A DNA stretch of 6,131 nucleotides from NCBI GenBank assembly GCA_012523605.1, contig JAAYTY010000054.1, positions 1-6,131 of the forward strand, given 5' to 3'. This document shows, one piece after another, positions 6,051 through 6,131 of the stretch. The position numbers were made by a program, and so were the translations under genes. Position 1 is the first letter of the stretch. Every line of letters starts with the position of its first letter. A model generated the notes under the pieces. The model made no database searches, was not told the origin of the DNA, and worked only from the letters and a program-made list of their open reading frames with translations. Origin of the DNA: Candidatus Fermentibacterota bacterium (lineage in GTDB: Bacteria; Fermentibacterota; Fermentibacteria; Fermentibacterales; Fermentibacteraceae).

Positions 6051-6131
6051 TCAATCGAGAGACTTCTCTGCGTGTCACACTCCCCGGCGGAGCAGTCAAT
6101 CCCGCAACAGCCCTGCCCGATGGATTTCTGC
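6051..6131. other. window end without a confident gene
   Basis: I see no ribosome binding site followed by a convincing start here. Two frames stay open to the window edge: a + frame from GTG 6072, and a - frame that enters from beyond 6131 and stops at the complement of 6029-6031. Both are too short to judge and match nothing I recognise. Confidence 0.4.

Overview
The window is a GC-rich, gene-dense stretch of a bacterial chromosome. It holds four protein-coding genes, all on the + strand: the 3' end of a DNA polymerase III alpha-type gene, a complete Lon-like protease gene, a complete polysaccharide pyruvyl transferase-family gene, and a complete glutamate dehydrogenase gene. There are no tRNA or rRNA genes, CRISPR repeats, transposases or phage genes. 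Arginine is often encoded by AGG (18 of 32 arginine codons counted by eye in the first ~360 codons of the Lon-like gene). Strong Shine-Dalgarno sequences precede the genes, and GTG and TTG starts are used. The host is a high-GC bacterium that favours AGG. Synergistota or another deep-branching, amino-acid-fermenting anaerobic lineage would fit, but this is a weak guess and the phylum cannot be fixed from this window.

Layout. Bases 1-956 carry the C-terminal ~317 residues of an alpha subunit (end of the fingers, helix-hairpin-helix, OB fold). It stops soon after the OB fold, as in short DnaE or DnaE2-type enzymes. After 51 bases the Lon-like gene (1008-3386) begins with a strong ribosome binding site and perhaps its own promoter inside the dnaE tail. 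The pyruvyl transferase-family gene (3394-4560, TTG start) follows after 7 bases and is almost certainly co-transcribed with it. A good sigma70-type promoter (TTGCCC, 17 bases, TATAAT) has its -35 box in the last codons of that gene and drives glutamate dehydrogenase (4682-5965) through a leader of about 97 bases that contains a stable hairpin. Downstream lie two consecutive hairpins. The second, with a 9-bp perfect GC-rich stem, looks like the transcription terminator. The last ~85 bases have no confident gene.

Functionally this looks like housekeeping DNA: replication or repair polymerase, protein quality control, cell-surface polysaccharide modification and glutamate metabolism. The genes do not form an obvious pathway. 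The points that merit a second look are the non-canonical ATP-binding motifs of the Lon-like protein beside an intact Ser-Lys dyad, the missing arginine in the pyruvyl transferase 'R-x-H' motif, the unusual cofactor-loop sequence of the glutamate dehydrogenase, and the structured RNA on both sides of the gdh gene. I found no convincing evidence of a wholly new system.
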